Shown here piece by piece: positions 1 through 11,512 of a stretch of 64,000 nucleotides of DNA. Origin of the DNA: Phycomyces nitens. Its lineage: Eukaryota; Mucoromycota; Mucoromycetes; Mucorales; Phycomycetaceae. The DNA is taken from the NCBI GenBank assembly GCA_022702545.1, contig JAHRBC010000007.1, forward strand, positions 496,001 to 560,000, in the 5' to 3' direction. The position numbers and the translations under genes were made by a program. The notes beneath the pieces were generated by a model. That model made no database searches and was not told the DNA's origin. It saw only the letters and a list, made by a program, of their open reading frames with translations. Every line of letters starts with the position of its first letter. The stretch's first letter is position 1.

Positions 1-261
1 ACCATATCGACAGCTCAAGACTTCTGCCACATAAGCAGTAAATAATTAAATAAATGATTTGTTTTTTTTATATAAAAAAAATAACAATAATAATGAATCA
101 ATAAATACAACATGTACGAATTATAGACTCAAGGCATATATATATATGTATATATGTATATCCCAAAGTGTGTAATCTACGAGGTAAAAAGAATAATAAT
201 AAATTGCAAGAGGTGCATATTCTAAAGAGTACAAGTATTAAGAGAAATTCAAATATAAGGG
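1..261. other. AT-rich 3' flank, no gene seen
   Basis: This stretch lies beyond the stop codon of the phosphotransferase gene that runs leftward from 1885. It is AT-rich, with poly-A/T runs and a short TA-rich block near 137-160, and probably holds that gene's 3' UTR. I see no supportable coding region in it. Confidence 0.6.
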
Positions 262-1885
262 CTAATTGTGGTGGAATGTACTATAGGCCAAGTTGTCGTC
301 TTTGGGTAGGACTATATCTCCTTCTTCCTGTACCTCCAAAAGAGAATCGTCTTCTGCAACTAGAGAATCTGTGGTCAATAGACGTTGCGATTTAAAAAAA
401 AAAGACTTACTTTCTTCAGAGGGAACTGTTCGGGTAACTGGCTTGTTGCGACGGATCACCAGACAACGGATACCAAGATAGCGACAAAAGCCATTGATGA
501 CCAATGTTGCCCACACGGCATAATATGAAACAGCGGCAATAAGTAGTATCCAGAGCATGTAATACTCGCAATCAGCAGAAATAAGACGCCTATAGAGTTG
601 TGGTTTAATAAATGGATAATTAATTAAATACTAATAAAACACACTTACACGTTGATAAATGCAGGTGCATTGATTACAAGCGACATGATCACCATTGGAA
701 CCACTGAACCGGCTAATGAAGGGAAAGGCGATTTTGTAAGATGAGAAAAGATGATGCTGGATGCCATTAGGCCAAAGAGAGTGCCGGCCATGAGGTTGAA
801 CAGGATGAGATGTTGGCCCTCGAATACGATGGAGTCTGGGGATGTGAGCCATGCATACTCTGCCAGACAAAAGAGGACAATGGGACCCAGTGAGGTATAA
901 AAGACATGGACCCAGTTGAGAGACTTTTCTTTACAGGTACTGTACATTGTGTAGAGTCTATTGGAATTGTTGGTGGATTAGATAATGACAGACTTTTTGT
1001 TTCTAGAGACTTACACTACAGGGCAATGTGTCAAGAAGAACAGGATGGTTGTCATCCACACAAACACCTGGGCGCCTGTTGTGCCAGGATTCAAAAAGGG
1101 TGCAAGCCATGAGATCCATGGAATGGTCTCTAGAGGAACTTGCCAGATGCCAGCACCTAAAATAAGAGAAATGAGGATTTTGTTTTTCTCGAGCCAATTT
1201 GGTGTTGTATTCTGACTATTTCTTTACCATAGAAGCCTGAATAGATAAAGGCAACGCAAGTCAAGATGATACCCTCGGTTGGGCCATTGACATAGCCAAG
1301 ATAGAGTACTCCCGTATAGTACTCTTCCGCGGTCGAAAGATAGAATCCTGCCATGGTTACTGCAAACAGGACCACGGTTAATGGAGTGTGGCCCGAGCCA
1401 ATTGCAGCTGCGTGCAGTAGTGAGATGTAAGTTGTATTGAGGGCATCACATCCATGGTCAAACAGTTCTCCGAGTGGACTAGAGGTGCCTGTGCGTCTGG
1501 CCTGCTTGCCGTCCACATTATCAAAGGTTGAATAGAGCCAGAGACCGGCTGCAAAACTAAAGTATATCCAATTGGGAGCGTCTTCACTTGGACCCAGACT
1601 GGGAACATAGATTGCTACCAAGGCAACATTAAACATCATAAAGAATAGGCCGATAAGTGTGATGAGGTTGGGACTAAACATGGTGGTTAGCGATCCATTT
1701 CATTAATCAACAAGAGAGACCTACGCTATCCACATGGGAAAGAGGGTAATGGCCCAATTCCAATAATGTACGAGAATGTACTTTGTAATGAATGATTTGT
1801 CGACGGCAGCATACTTGTAGTACTTTAGATTCTCGAGCTGTTCCTGGCTAGGGAACTCTCCTCTTGCCATTGCCTTTAGGTTCAT
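262..1885 (-). CDS. CDP-alcohol phosphotransferase (ethanolamine/choline phosphotransferase, EPT1/CPT1 type)
   Basis: It should transfer phosphoethanolamine or phosphocholine from the CDP-alcohol to diacylglycerol, the last step of the Kennedy pathway in ER/Golgi membranes. Exon 2 (about 1673-1228) carries the complete family signature D-G-x2-A-R-x8-G-x3-D-x3-D, seen as DGKQAR, then GELFD and HGCD. Several hydrophobic helices follow, as expected of a multipass enzyme. Exon 1 (1885-1725) joins exon 2 to give PMWIAPNLITLIG, a junction typical of the family; the ATG inside the intron at 1681 is therefore not a start. Further exons lie near 1157-1014, 950-650 and 590-262. The last encodes the final membrane helix and a polar tail. 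Ethanolamine versus choline preference cannot be read from the sequence. Confidence 0.9.
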
Positions 1886-3819
1886 GATCACTCTGGCCGT
1901 TTGGAATTGTAACAGAGAGAAGATATGAAAAGGTGACGGGCTGTGACGCTTAAAAATCCGGCACAGTTGTTCTTCCAGTCAAAAAAGAAACAAAGACGTA
2001 TTTTGTCTCACTGGAACTCTAATTTATCAAGAAAATTTAGCTCGGTTCTGGTAAAATTTGGTTCCGTTCCCTCAATATTCCATCTTTTGGGCTTATATCC
2101 ACAAATGAAATAAAGAAGCTTCTTCAAGGGAATGATAATTAGAAATCACCCGGTCTCTAGACAAAAAGGCAATGAGCTTACGTTTATCATTCTCTAAAAA
2201 GAATAACAATAAAAAATAAAAAGGATGAAATGTGTGTGTGTGCCAGTAGCAAACTAGGCAAAATAATAATATTAATAATAAAAGACTCGGTCGCTTTAAA
2301 AATATCATACACTATTTCTAATCTACTAATGATATCTTTGTAAATGTCTTTCTCAGACCTTTAATATTTTTCTTTTTGCCTTAAATCTTTTTAGAATTTA
2401 TAAACATAAACATGTATAAAGTAAAATTATATACTATAGTGAGCTCTAAATGTACGTGATTTGAATTAGTCCCCAATGGCGGATTCCAACCCCAATCTGC
2501 GGTTCTACAAATCAACGGACATTTAATTTCCAAAGTACTGCTGGACTTATCAAATTGCAGAGAATCGACATTTGTACTTTATGATGGGAATATTATCATT
2601 ATCATCATAATAATAATAATCGTCTTTTGTTTTGTTTTGTTTTTCTATTTACAATATTCAGTAAATGTCAAATTGAACATGCAAACATTTTGTACAATTT
2701 TCAAAATGTACAAAGTGGCCTTTTCATTACATTCTACACCGTCCAATAATCATTATAAATCCCATGGTGATGGATATAATGTGAGCCAATGGTCTATATG
2801 GATATTCTAAAACCCAATATAAATATATATAATGCGCATTTCTGAATGGATCATTACACGATCTATCTTGTGTGATGAATAGCTTGGGATACACATTGTC
2901 TAATATTTCAATAACGGGCAATGTAATCCATTAATTTATTGCATTTATATTTATTTATTTATTTTTGCTGGCATTAGGCCAAAATAGGGATAATTTATCC
3001 CTACGACAATCTCTGCTAAACTCTTGCAAGGGTAACTCACCCCTACGAGTAAAGAGGTCTACATTATATGAATTCAGTGCGTAAGATGTGTGTCATTTAA
3101 ATGGATATATTAAAATAGACACAGTCTTACAGCTAATGCGAGTATGGAAAGTTGCAATAATCAACATGGTTTCCAGCCAATCCAAGTATTGACGAAATCA
3201 TACTATTGTTACTTTTTATTGCCTTGCTTGATCGGCCCAGATTTGATCTAATGGTAGTGTCGATTAAAAGTATGATCGTGCCTTTGATCTTCCAGTCCAA
3301 TCGAGCGCGTGTCCAGCCACTGCAGATCCAACCCTGCCATGGAATACAGTAAGAGACATACGACCCGGGCTTGATGGTATAAAGTTCAATTTCGAATGAA
3401 CCCGCCTTTTATGATTATCACACAAGATTATACGTCTAGCCAAAACAAGATCACCATGGTATTTTTAAGAATAAAACAATCGTGTTTCCTTGACGATCCT
3501 TTTTATTTATATATACATATAATTACGATGAATACATTTATCCAAATGCCTGTTGCAAATAGCCAATTTCCAAGGCTTAATTCGCCTTACTACCATGAAT
3601 AGAAGGTAGACAGAAAATGGCACTAGTCGGTACATGGAGACAAAGTGTTGGTGGCCTACTTGATTTGGCAAGACAGGTTTTAGTGGACAGAAAAAAAAAG
3701 CTAAATGGGCAAGATTGGATAGACAAGAACTTATTCTACATTCATTCTTTTCCTTCTTTTCTCATATTCTACACCAAAAACCATAGTGTGATCCCTTACA
3801 TTGATCCCTTACAGCCACC
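1886..3819. other. Long AT-rich spacer, no gene seen
   Basis: About 1.9 kb between two divergent genes. It contains poly-A/T runs, short (AAT)n tracts near 2260-2280 and 2600-2620, and a perfect 9-bp inverted repeat at 2985-3003. Short open frames here (for example 2093-2308 and 3396-3602) have low-complexity composition and no recognisable domain. The promoter of the Rho exchange factor at 3820 must lie in the right part. Confidence 0.6.
2985..3003. repeat. Perfect short inverted repeat
   Basis: TAGGGATAA is followed after one base by its exact reverse complement. A second, weaker GGGT/ACCC inverted pair lies about 30 bp to the right, and the string CCTACGA occurs next to both. It could be a chance hairpin or the edge of a miniature element. 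No function is claimed. Confidence 0.35.
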
Positions 3820-6773
3820 ATGGAGAACACAACGTCATCGCTCACCCACACCCACTTTAATGGTGGCCCAATGCCTGAACAAATACGCAATTCATACACC
3901 CAGCAGCAACTGCCTGTTCGCAACCAGAGCCTAGCTGCGTTTAGCCACTTGTCAGCACAGCCCATTCAAAATAAACCCAAGGATACTCCCCCTTCACGGA
4001 GACTTTCGATGACCGCTTGGATGACCTCTTCCAAGAGCTGCAGGTATTTCGGCACCCGCGACAGTCCTCCGTCCACAGACAAGACCACACCCACTCCTAC
4101 TCCTGCGTCCTGTCTTTGTTTAATGAATACTCAAGACCATTTTCAATCCGGCCTGTCGCCTTCTTCACCCATTCCCACTCGATTTTCCATATCTGGTGCC
4201 ACCAATCCTCATCCACCAGACGACAGTACAACCACAGATCCAATGTCTCCTGTGGTCTGGAAGCAGCTTGGTAATCGAAACAGCCTTAGTTCTATACATA
4301 TTAAACCCATTTTAACAGATAAACGGGTCCGGCTGAGCAAATCAGAATCCAACCTAGTCTTGTCTTTTACAGGAGAAACAAATCACAAAAGTTCATGCGA
4401 TACTGAGCTATCACACTCTTGGAACGAACGCTCAAACTCCTTTTCAAAACTACGCAATGTGTTCTTGCGTCTCAATTCAAAGAAGCAGCCCAGCAACCAG
4501 GTCCCCATGGCAACATCAGCCCAGATATCCTCGTCGCCTCCCAAGCCAAGTCTGTCCACAGTTTACTATCCCCCAAAGCGACCCCAGATACAGCCAAAGC
4601 AGAACTATACTGACGGCAGGGTCTATCCGGCCCTCTTGTCCCATGTAGCCCGAGAGATCTATCGAAGATTGCAAACCGGCACGCTTGTCAAGAATGGAAT
4701 CGTTTATCATGATGTATTTAGCGGCAAAGAAGCCACGGTAGGCATGGCATGATCACAATTAAATCAAATCAAATCAAATTTATCTATTTCTTTATATTAC
4801 CTTAGGATTGTATGATTATCATCCTAAATCACCAAAACAGAAACCTTGCTCTGTTGGTTGGCCGTGCTTTGGACAGCCAGGGTTTTATCAATGAAGTCAA
4901 TTACGAACATCGTCTGCGAGACTCTCCAGGTGCACTGTATCGCTTTCGAAGCCATCACGGACTGCCAGTCGAAATGATTGACGAAGAACAGCGCATAAAA
5001 ACCAAAGACGATGGTAAACATTCGTCCAACCTTTCTCTTAGTAATCCTTGTCATAGTCTTAATGGACACAAAGCGAGTAAATGGAATCTTTACTGTCCTC
5101 ACAGAATGCTATTCTCCCACATGCACCAGAGGATTCCCTTGCTATAGTTTCAGTTGTCCTCGAACAGCCAGAAAGGTGTGTTTTGGCAAATAAAAAAAAT
5201 GATAATGATAATATCCTGACATCTAACCAACAATAAAGCCATCCCTCCGTCGATCGAGAAGCAATTCATCGATAAGAGAGGTAAGATCTAGGCAGCCTAT
5301 ATGTAATAATAACAGCCGTAACGTCTTTTTATAGTCAACCAATCGACTATGGCGCCATTCGATACCCAAACAGATCTTGGATACTATTACAGCAAAAGAG
5401 CGAAAACGACAGGAATGCATCTTTGAATTAATCTACACTGAACAGGACTTTGTCAAGGACCTAAAGTACATTAGCAATGCAAGTACACCCGTCAACCACA
5501 TTGCTATCGTTATTTACAGACCACCAACCTGTTTAGTGCTGGATAAAACCCCTGATGACTAGTGATATCATTCCTGCTGAGCGACGGGAGCGATTTGTTC
5601 AGCAGGTATTTTGGAACCTCCCAGACATTGAGCTAGTCAATGATCTCCTGTGTAAATCCTTGGTGAATCGCCAACGTAAAAACTCGGTTGTGCCATTTAT
5701 TGGAGACCTGATGCTTCACCATGTTTCTTTCTTTGGGCCTTTTGTCGGCTATGGCGCGCACCAGGTCATTGGGAAGTTTAGCTTTGAGCTAGAAAAGAAG
5801 CGAAATCCTCGCTTTGCTCAGTTTGTCGAGGTTTGTCTCTAGACAAACAACAAAGGCCACTAGATATTAATCTTGTTGTTTCTTTAAAAAAAAAAAGAAA
5901 ACTGAACGTTTGCCAGCATCTCGTCGGCTAGAACTCAACGGATACTTGACCAAACCGACAGCTAGACTAGGCAGATACAACCTCTTTTTTCGAGAGATCC
6001 TACAATGCACAGATACAGCTAATGACGACTATGTTCATCTGCCAAAAGTTATGGAAATCATACGAGAGTATCTAGCCCAAATGAATCATGAAATTGGAGA
6101 AACAGAGAATAGATTCAACCTTCAACAAATGGAGGCCAGATTATCATACAAGTCTGCTACAGACATTGCAGTAAGTCCCAAAAGACAAGAAATAACCGTT
6201 TGTTTTTTGACCATAAAACAGGATCTGCAGTTGCTGGAACCCGAAAGACGGTTGATCATAAAGGGTCGAATGAAGCGAAAGAACAATACTACATCTGATG
6301 CGTCTGATATCCAAGTATTCTTACTAGACCATTACTTGGTATTTGCAAAGATCAAATATCATGATCACCTTGAATTCTACAAGGTTTTTAGAAAGGTAAA
6401 GGACCCCAATATACAGCCGTTTATTAACCAAATGTCTTTTTTCGTTTTGTTAAAGCCAATTCCTTTGGTACATTTATCATACAATGTACCAGACACAAGA
6501 AGAAGCTCTACTTATCGATTATCATACAGCAAATCTTCACCTACTTCTACCATCTCCAACTCTTCTACTCTTACATCACCCACTACTCCCCGTTCATCTG
6601 CCCCAACTAATGATGTAAAGGTCAAATGTCACCCAATAACCTTTATTGACCTTAGGAACGGTACTCCAATAACCCTCTATACATCCACCGACTCTACTCG
6701 TAACATTTGGCTTGAGCAGCTTGATGAGTGCAAACATGGGAAATCAATCACATTGGAAGAACAGGAAACATGA
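3820..6773 (+). CDS. Rho guanine-nucleotide exchange factor, DEP-DH-PH architecture (Rom1/Rom2-like)
   Basis: It should load GTP onto Rho1-type GTPases in cell-wall integrity and polarity signalling at the plasma membrane. The Ser/Thr/Pro-rich N-terminal ~270 residues come first. A DEP domain follows, ending exon 1 (to 4737) and running through exon 2 (4806-5013). Next is the short CYSPTCTR...CYS..CPR cysteine motif seen in Rom2-type proteins (exon 3, about 5110-5175). The DH domain starts at ERKRQECIFELIYTEQDFV (about 5395) and runs to about 6170. A PH domain follows with a Ser/Thr-rich insert. The stop at 6773 comes right after the PH C-terminal helix (NIWLEQLDECK), so the CNH domain usual in Rom1/Rom2 is absent. 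One intron (5479-5536) appears to use a GC donor. The ATG at 3820 is the first good start in frame; an upstream exon is possible. Confidence 0.85.
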
Positions 6774-7110
6774 GGGCTATATCCATTTGATATTGATAAC
6801 TGTAGTGCACATTTTATCAGTTCATGAATAAAGCCTTCTTTACTCATATGTATATAGATATTGGACATATAAAATCAGAGATCCCAAGCCACCGTAATTT
6901 ATATTCAAAGGAGCCTAGGTCAATTTATCCTTGGCTGATCTGACTCATTCATTTTTGGCAGATAGGCGATGCTTCTCTCCTCTTAGTTTTTATTGGGGGA
7001 GGATTTGTCGCATACGTACAATGGCTCTGATCAATTGAATTCTATATAAATATATACATACACTAAATTATCTATAATACTTTCTATCCAATAAACAAAT
7101 TGACTTGATC
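6774..7110. other. Spacer with ADE8 promoter
   Basis: No coding potential was seen. A TATA-like AT run (about 7041-7062) lies roughly 50-70 bp upstream of the ADE8 start. There is no room here for a missing CNH domain of the upstream exchange factor. Confidence 0.5.
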
Positions 7111-7722
7111 ATGGCTACACTTCCATCAATCGTAGTTCTTATTTCTGGCTCAGGCTCCAACCTCCAAGCACTCATCAATGCTACCCAGTCTGGGACCCTA
7201 CGGGCAAAGATCACAAACGTGATTTCAAACCGCAAGGCTGCCTATGGACTAGAACGCGCTGCCCAGGCCGGAATCCCTACCCAGACCTTTTCATTGAAAC
7301 AGTTTCGGGATGCTGGCAAATCACGAGTCGATTTCGATGTTCATGTCGCAAAGGCTGTCCAGGCCTTGAAGCCTGACCTTGTGGTCTTGGCCGGCTGGAT
7401 GCACATTCTGTCACCAGAGTTCCTGTCATACTTTCCCGATGAAAACGTAATCAACCTCCATCCTGCCTTGCCTGGCCAGTTTGATGGAGCCCATGCGATC
7501 GAACGTGCCTATGAGGCTTTCCAAAAGGGCCAGATTACACACACTGGCGTCATGGTCCACAAGGTGATTGCAGATGTGGATCGTGGACAGGTTATCCTGC
7601 AGCGAGAGATACCTATTCTCAAGACAGACAGCCTCGAAGACCTTGAGGCACGAATCCATTCAGTTGAGCATGAGATCATTGTACAAGGAGCACAGGCATT
7701 CTTGGACACATTACAAAAATAA
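7111..7722 (+). CDS. ADE8: Phosphoribosylglycinamide formyltransferase (GAR transformylase)
   Basis: It transfers the formyl group of 10-formyl-tetrahydrofolate to glycinamide ribonucleotide, the third step of purine biosynthesis in the cytosol. The 203-codon reading frame has no intron and is the usual length for a monofunctional enzyme. Family landmarks are the N-terminal nucleotide-binding loop VLISGSGSNLQALI, the substrate loop VLAGWMHILSPEFL, the catalytic Asn-His pair in NLHPALPG, and the His-Asp region THTGVMVHKVIADVDRGQ. The start is the ATG at 7111; no ATG precedes it in frame. The gene is convergent with the HMG-box gene, with only 61 bp between stop codons, so their 3' UTRs probably overlap. 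As in yeasts, the enzyme is a separate gene rather than part of the trifunctional animal GART. Confidence 0.95.
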   Translation: MATLPSIVVLISGSGSNLQALINATQSGTLRAKITNVISNRKAAYGLERAAQAGIPTQTFSLKQFRDAGKSRVDFDVHVAKAVQALKPDLVVLAGWMHILSPEFLSYFPDENVINLHPALPGQFDGAHAIERAYEAFQKGQITHTGVMVHKVIADVDRGQVILQREIPILKTDSLEDLEARIHSVEHEIIVQGAQAFLDTLQK

Positions 7723-7783
7723 CAAATAAAAAAAGCCCCATTAAATACATCTCTCTTTATGATAATCGATTTGAAAATAAGCA

Positions 7784-9259
7784 TTATTTATAATTATCAC
7801 GTATAGGCCATGACTCTGATCCAGGACTAGACACAACAGGCGTTGGGTCTTCTGAAGCCTCGTCTGGCTTGGAGACAAGAATGTCGGCCATTCCAGTAGG
7901 CCATGAGGTTGAGGCAGAGGATTCATGCAACGGACTTGCTGCCATTGACTCAATGTCTTCTTCTTCGTCCTCTTCTTCATCGTCCATCATCAATTGGCCA
8001 TCTTCGAGAGGGTCATGGTGAGGGTATTCGGCAAGCGAGGACTGGACAGGGGATGACATGGCCGAAAGTCCAATCAAGCTGGCTGGTGGTCCTGCTGTGG
8101 GTGTCTCTGTAGCCATGTAGGTCTTCATGGCTTCCTCATACTCTTCTACCTCTTTCTTGTACATGTCATAGTATTTCTATCCCACTTTTATAAATATATT
8201 ACTTTTTTTCATAACACCACCAAAAAACCAACCTGCTTCTCTTCCTTTGTCAGACCCTTCCATTTCTGGCCAAGGATCTTGGTTACTTCGCCAAGGTTCT
8301 CTTGAGGAAACTCGTCTTTGATCTTGTCACGTTCCAGACGACAGTACAAAAAGAAGACGTTGCCGGGTCCCTTTGGGGCATTAGGATCCTTCTTTCTTCG
8401 TGGTGGTTTACTGAGGATCTTTTCTATTCTTCCGCGTGGGTCTGCATGCTTTCCATTCTGTCGATACTTTTGGACCTAGATTGCGAGTAAGTTGGACTGG
8501 TGGTTTATTTCAGACTAGTATGTAATTGCCTCTGATTCATCGTTGAGGTATCCATCTGAGCCAGCATCTGAATGGCCGCTGTCTAATGCAGGATCTTGAA
8601 TCTTTTCTACTCTGTCAAGCAAGAATCTAAGAAGAACTGTGAGATTGAGTGATTTGGACAGGCTAGACTTACGTTCTCTCTAATTTGAGATGCCTAATAC
8701 TCTTGCGAGCTTTGTAGAGTCTCATTGTAAGCATGTCATTGTCCTTTAAATTTTTCAAGAAAGATATGTGTATACATGTATATTATATATAGATATAGAT
8801 ATAGATAGGTATATAGATAAATAGATAGATAAAAAGATAGATATATGGATATATTTATAAAATGTATATATACATATACATATATAAAATAAATATAAAT
8901 ACAATATATATAAATATAAAATATATATATATATATGTTATGTATGTATGTATGTATGTGTATACAAGGTATAAATGTAGAAATGTAGAAATGCATATAA
9001 ATGTTTGTATATATGTATATATGTGTATATGTGTGTATATATATATGTATGTGAATAAATGTATAAATGGGTATGTATTTATGGATATAATGCGTGTATA
9101 TATTCTTTAATAAAGATTCACTATAGAGAATACTGATATTTACCTCTTCGATATCTCGAATGCGCTTCTTGAGTTCCTTGTAGCGGTTTCTATACTTGTC
9201 TGGTGTGTGGTTTGAATATGTCTTTATAGAGAATGGTCTTTATATCTACCTTCAGACAT
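7784..9259 (-). CDS. HMG-box protein, NHP10/INO80-subunit-like
   Basis: This is probably a chromatin protein that bends DNA non-specifically. In yeast the closest layout is Nhp10 of the INO80 remodelling complex. Exon 1 encodes only MSE plus one base (ATG at 9259-9257). A ~51-bp intron leads to a basic coiled segment beginning DKYRNRYKELKKRIRDIEE. A further coiled helix and a Leu-rich motif (ERTFLLDRVEKIQD) follow. The HMG box then starts at KDPNAPKGPGNVFFLYCR and continues through GQKWKGLTKEEKQ into the exon that ends at 7784. The C-terminus is acidic (EEEDEEEDIE, about 7960-7990), as in many HMG proteins. Intron 2 (8744-9143, 400 bp) is filled by a microsatellite. The intron just before the HMG exon seems to lack a GT donor. 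The NHP10 assignment is inference from layout. Confidence 0.75.
8762..9103. repeat. Compound AT-rich microsatellite inside an intron
   Basis: About 340 bp of degenerate (TA)n, (GATA)n and (TATG)n repeats, including a clean TATG run at about 8938-8958. It occupies nearly all of intron 2 of the HMG-box gene, making this intron five to eight times longer than its neighbours. Open frames predicted through it are pure Tyr/Ile/Met low complexity and are not genes. Confidence 0.85.
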
Positions 9260-10111
9260 CTTCAGAGTCGCGCAAAATAAGTTGGAAAGAGGTGAGAAAT
9301 GGAGTCGGAGAGGGACGGGAAGAGGAAGGGGAAAGGTGATTCAATTTTTTATGGCTGTTTCATTCGATAACAACGCCTGGTCCTTTTGCCTTCAAAGGCT
9401 TTTGTACATTGTGCGGAAATCAAAAATAAATAAGTTTTTTTTTGTTTTTGTTTTTTTTGCTTTTTTGCTTTTTTGCTTTCTGTACACTTCTTTAATGGAT
9501 TTGCTGTATTTCAACATAATTTTTGGTGTTGGATTATATACTCAATTTACAATGACAATGAAATGCGGGCATTCTGGTCATTTAAAGACATTTTCATAGT
9601 ATCAAATAAATGGTACCAATTAAAAAGAAAAACCTCATTAGACCAAAGAAATTATAGTGATAATTACAATCTCAATGATAACCACTAAGATCAATATACT
9701 TATGTCATCAAAAAAAATTAAAAATAATAATAATAGTATAGACTTGGTCTAATCTATTGCTATTATAAAGACCATGCTCACCCACATAAATCTGGCTCTG
9801 AACCCAACATTCTAATAAACCAGCCAGAAAAACCCTGGCTTTATTTCGTACGACTAGAAAAGTCTATTGAACATTACGCCTTTGGGTATTTTTGAACGGA
9901 GTGATCCGACAGCTTAGAGTTCTAGCATTTTCTTGGAAAAGTAGGTTAGGTTGTTGAGCATTGATGCCCACATCATTCATATAAATCAAAATCATCAAAC
10001 GCACATTACATTCTCAAGCCCTTTATCATATTTTTTTTTGGTAAGTATATGTTTATATTTATTTTTTATAGTCTTAAAACAAGGCAGTTCTACTATATAA
10101 TATTATTATTA
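9260..10111. other. Spacer, no gene seen
   Basis: It lies upstream of the HMG-box gene and downstream of SBA1. It contains T-rich tracts (9435-9480) and (AAT)n near 9721-9736. The reading frames at 9282-9688 are Phe/Leu/Tyr-rich translations of T-tracts with no recognisable domain. Confidence 0.5.
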
Positions 10112-10940
10112 TTACTTCTTGGGAGTCTCATTCTCTTCGTCACTGCTGTCATCATCTCCTTCCTATATAAAATGCATAATGGTTAAAAAAAGAAAACGGC
10201 GTCAATTGGTGCAAGTCAGAATCTTACCATATCCTTCAATCCGTCCATGCCGCCCATGTTTCCACCACCGGCCTGGGCCAAGAGGCTAGAGAGGTCCATG
10301 CCACCCATGCCTCCCATGCCCTCCATGCCACCCATGCCCTCCATACCACCCATACCGGCAGGCATAGCGGGCTCTTCATCTTCTTCGTCATCCTCATCTT
10401 TCCACCGTGCGAAATCAACCTTGACAAAGTTGAGTTTCGAACCCTTTTGGAGACGGGGCCAGAAGCCATTTTGCTTCTTGTAGAGAACCAACAAGAGGTT
10501 ACGGGGTGTCAAGTGCTGCTTGGATTTCTATTGAACAATAATTAGATCTTTATACACATGGCCCTTTTTATCCCATATATACACACACGCACACGCACAC
10601 ACGCACACAATCGACAAATTTGTCCATTTCCCAAAGCATTATATATATAGAGTTTTTATATTACCTCGACATCGATTTCGCCAAAGAATTCAATTTCAGC
10701 CTCATACTCGTTCTGCTCCTTCTCACCCTTTCCCTTGAAAGAGAACTTTGTGGGCTGGATGTTGATCTTGGGAGACTATTGTTTTAAGAATGTATAAGCT
10801 GGTTTGGCTAATGGTGCTTGGAGATGACGCGTAGTTAATTTCCATATTGTTATTATTCTTACCTTGATATCCGACAGCTCAACAGTCAGGTAAAGAAGGT
10901 CATCTCTTTGGGCCCAAAGAACAGTAGGATGCAAAGTCAT
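10112..10940 (-). CDS. SBA1: Hsp90 co-chaperone p23/SBA1
   Basis: It should bind the ATP-closed Hsp90 dimer and slow its ATPase, stabilising client complexes in cytosol and nucleus. The CS domain opens with HPTVLWAQRDDLLYLTVEL (exon 1, 10940 to about 10863). It continues with PKINIQPTKFSFKGKG in exon 2 and the signature LLLVLYKKQNGFWPRL in exon 3; the conserved Trp-Pro-Arg-Leu and following KVDFARWKDEDDEE are typical of p23. The C-terminal tail is acidic, then Gly-Met rich with repeated GMGGME units, and ends in DDSSDEENETPKK, a normal unstructured p23 tail. Four exons give about 180 residues. It is divergent from the eS1 ribosomal protein gene. Confidence 0.93.
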
Positions 10941-11512
10941 TGTGAATAGAAAATTCTTTTCGGGTTAGATAGTAGAAAGAAAGACTAGGATAATAAAACA
11001 AATTATTATAAAAAGTGGGGGCTTGGACTGAATGTTCAGTTGAGGGTGCGTGTATGCGTTGCAAGCCAAAAGAGATGAACTCAGATACAGGTGACGTATT
11101 GGCCACGAGATGACGTAAGGAAAGTCAATCGAATTCCAGCTGGCGGAGATCAATTTGTGCTTCTTTATGCGAAAATGAGGAACAAGATCCAAGTCACGTG
11201 AGAGTGGTAGGTGTGGTATTGTTGTCTGTGTTTGGCCAAGATTACCTGCCATTATTTATCATGGTAAAAAGAGACGTATACTTGAAAACTCAAACACCTG
11301 AACCTCCCATTGAGCACCACTCGCAAGTCATGTCTGCAATCCCACAGAAATACACTATTTTTTTTTATATACATGTATTTATGTATAATTTTTTTTTAGC
11401 TTGAGGATCGGATGTCGGTGGTTTAAATATGTAGTAGCAAGCTTTGGAGCTTTATTCTATCCAGACCTCAGCAACCCATCCATCCTCCTTTTAACATCAT
11501 CCATCCTCCACC
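10941..11512. promoter_or_regulatory. Divergent SBA1/RPS1 promoter region with CRE-like and E-box motifs
   Basis: This 572-bp spacer drives SBA1 leftward and RPS1 rightward. Directly visible motifs are TGACGTAT at 11092-11099, TGACGTAA at 11111-11118, and the palindrome TCACGTGA at 11194-11201, which contains CACGTG. A two-unit heat-shock-like GAAaaTTC at 10949-10956 sits only 8 bp before the SBA1 start codon. ATF/CREB-type bZIP and bHLH factors are the classes known to bind such sites; actual use here is inference. Confidence 0.45.

Noticed and set aside
2985..3003. TAGGGATAA inverted repeat resembling half of a homing-endonuclease target
   Set aside because: Nine bases of similarity is expected by chance; no endonuclease gene or intron is nearby.
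3617..3934. 105-codon frame upstream of the Rho exchange factor
   Set aside because: It overlaps the true first exon in another frame and shows no domain; composition is spacer-like.
8736..9110. Tyr/Ile-rich open frames on both strands
   Set aside because: They are translations of the intronic microsatellite, without stops only because of TA/TG repeats.
10949..10956. Heat-shock-element-like GAAaaTTC before SBA1
   Set aside because: Only two units and 8 bp from the start codon, probably inside the 5' UTR; common by chance in AT-rich DNA.
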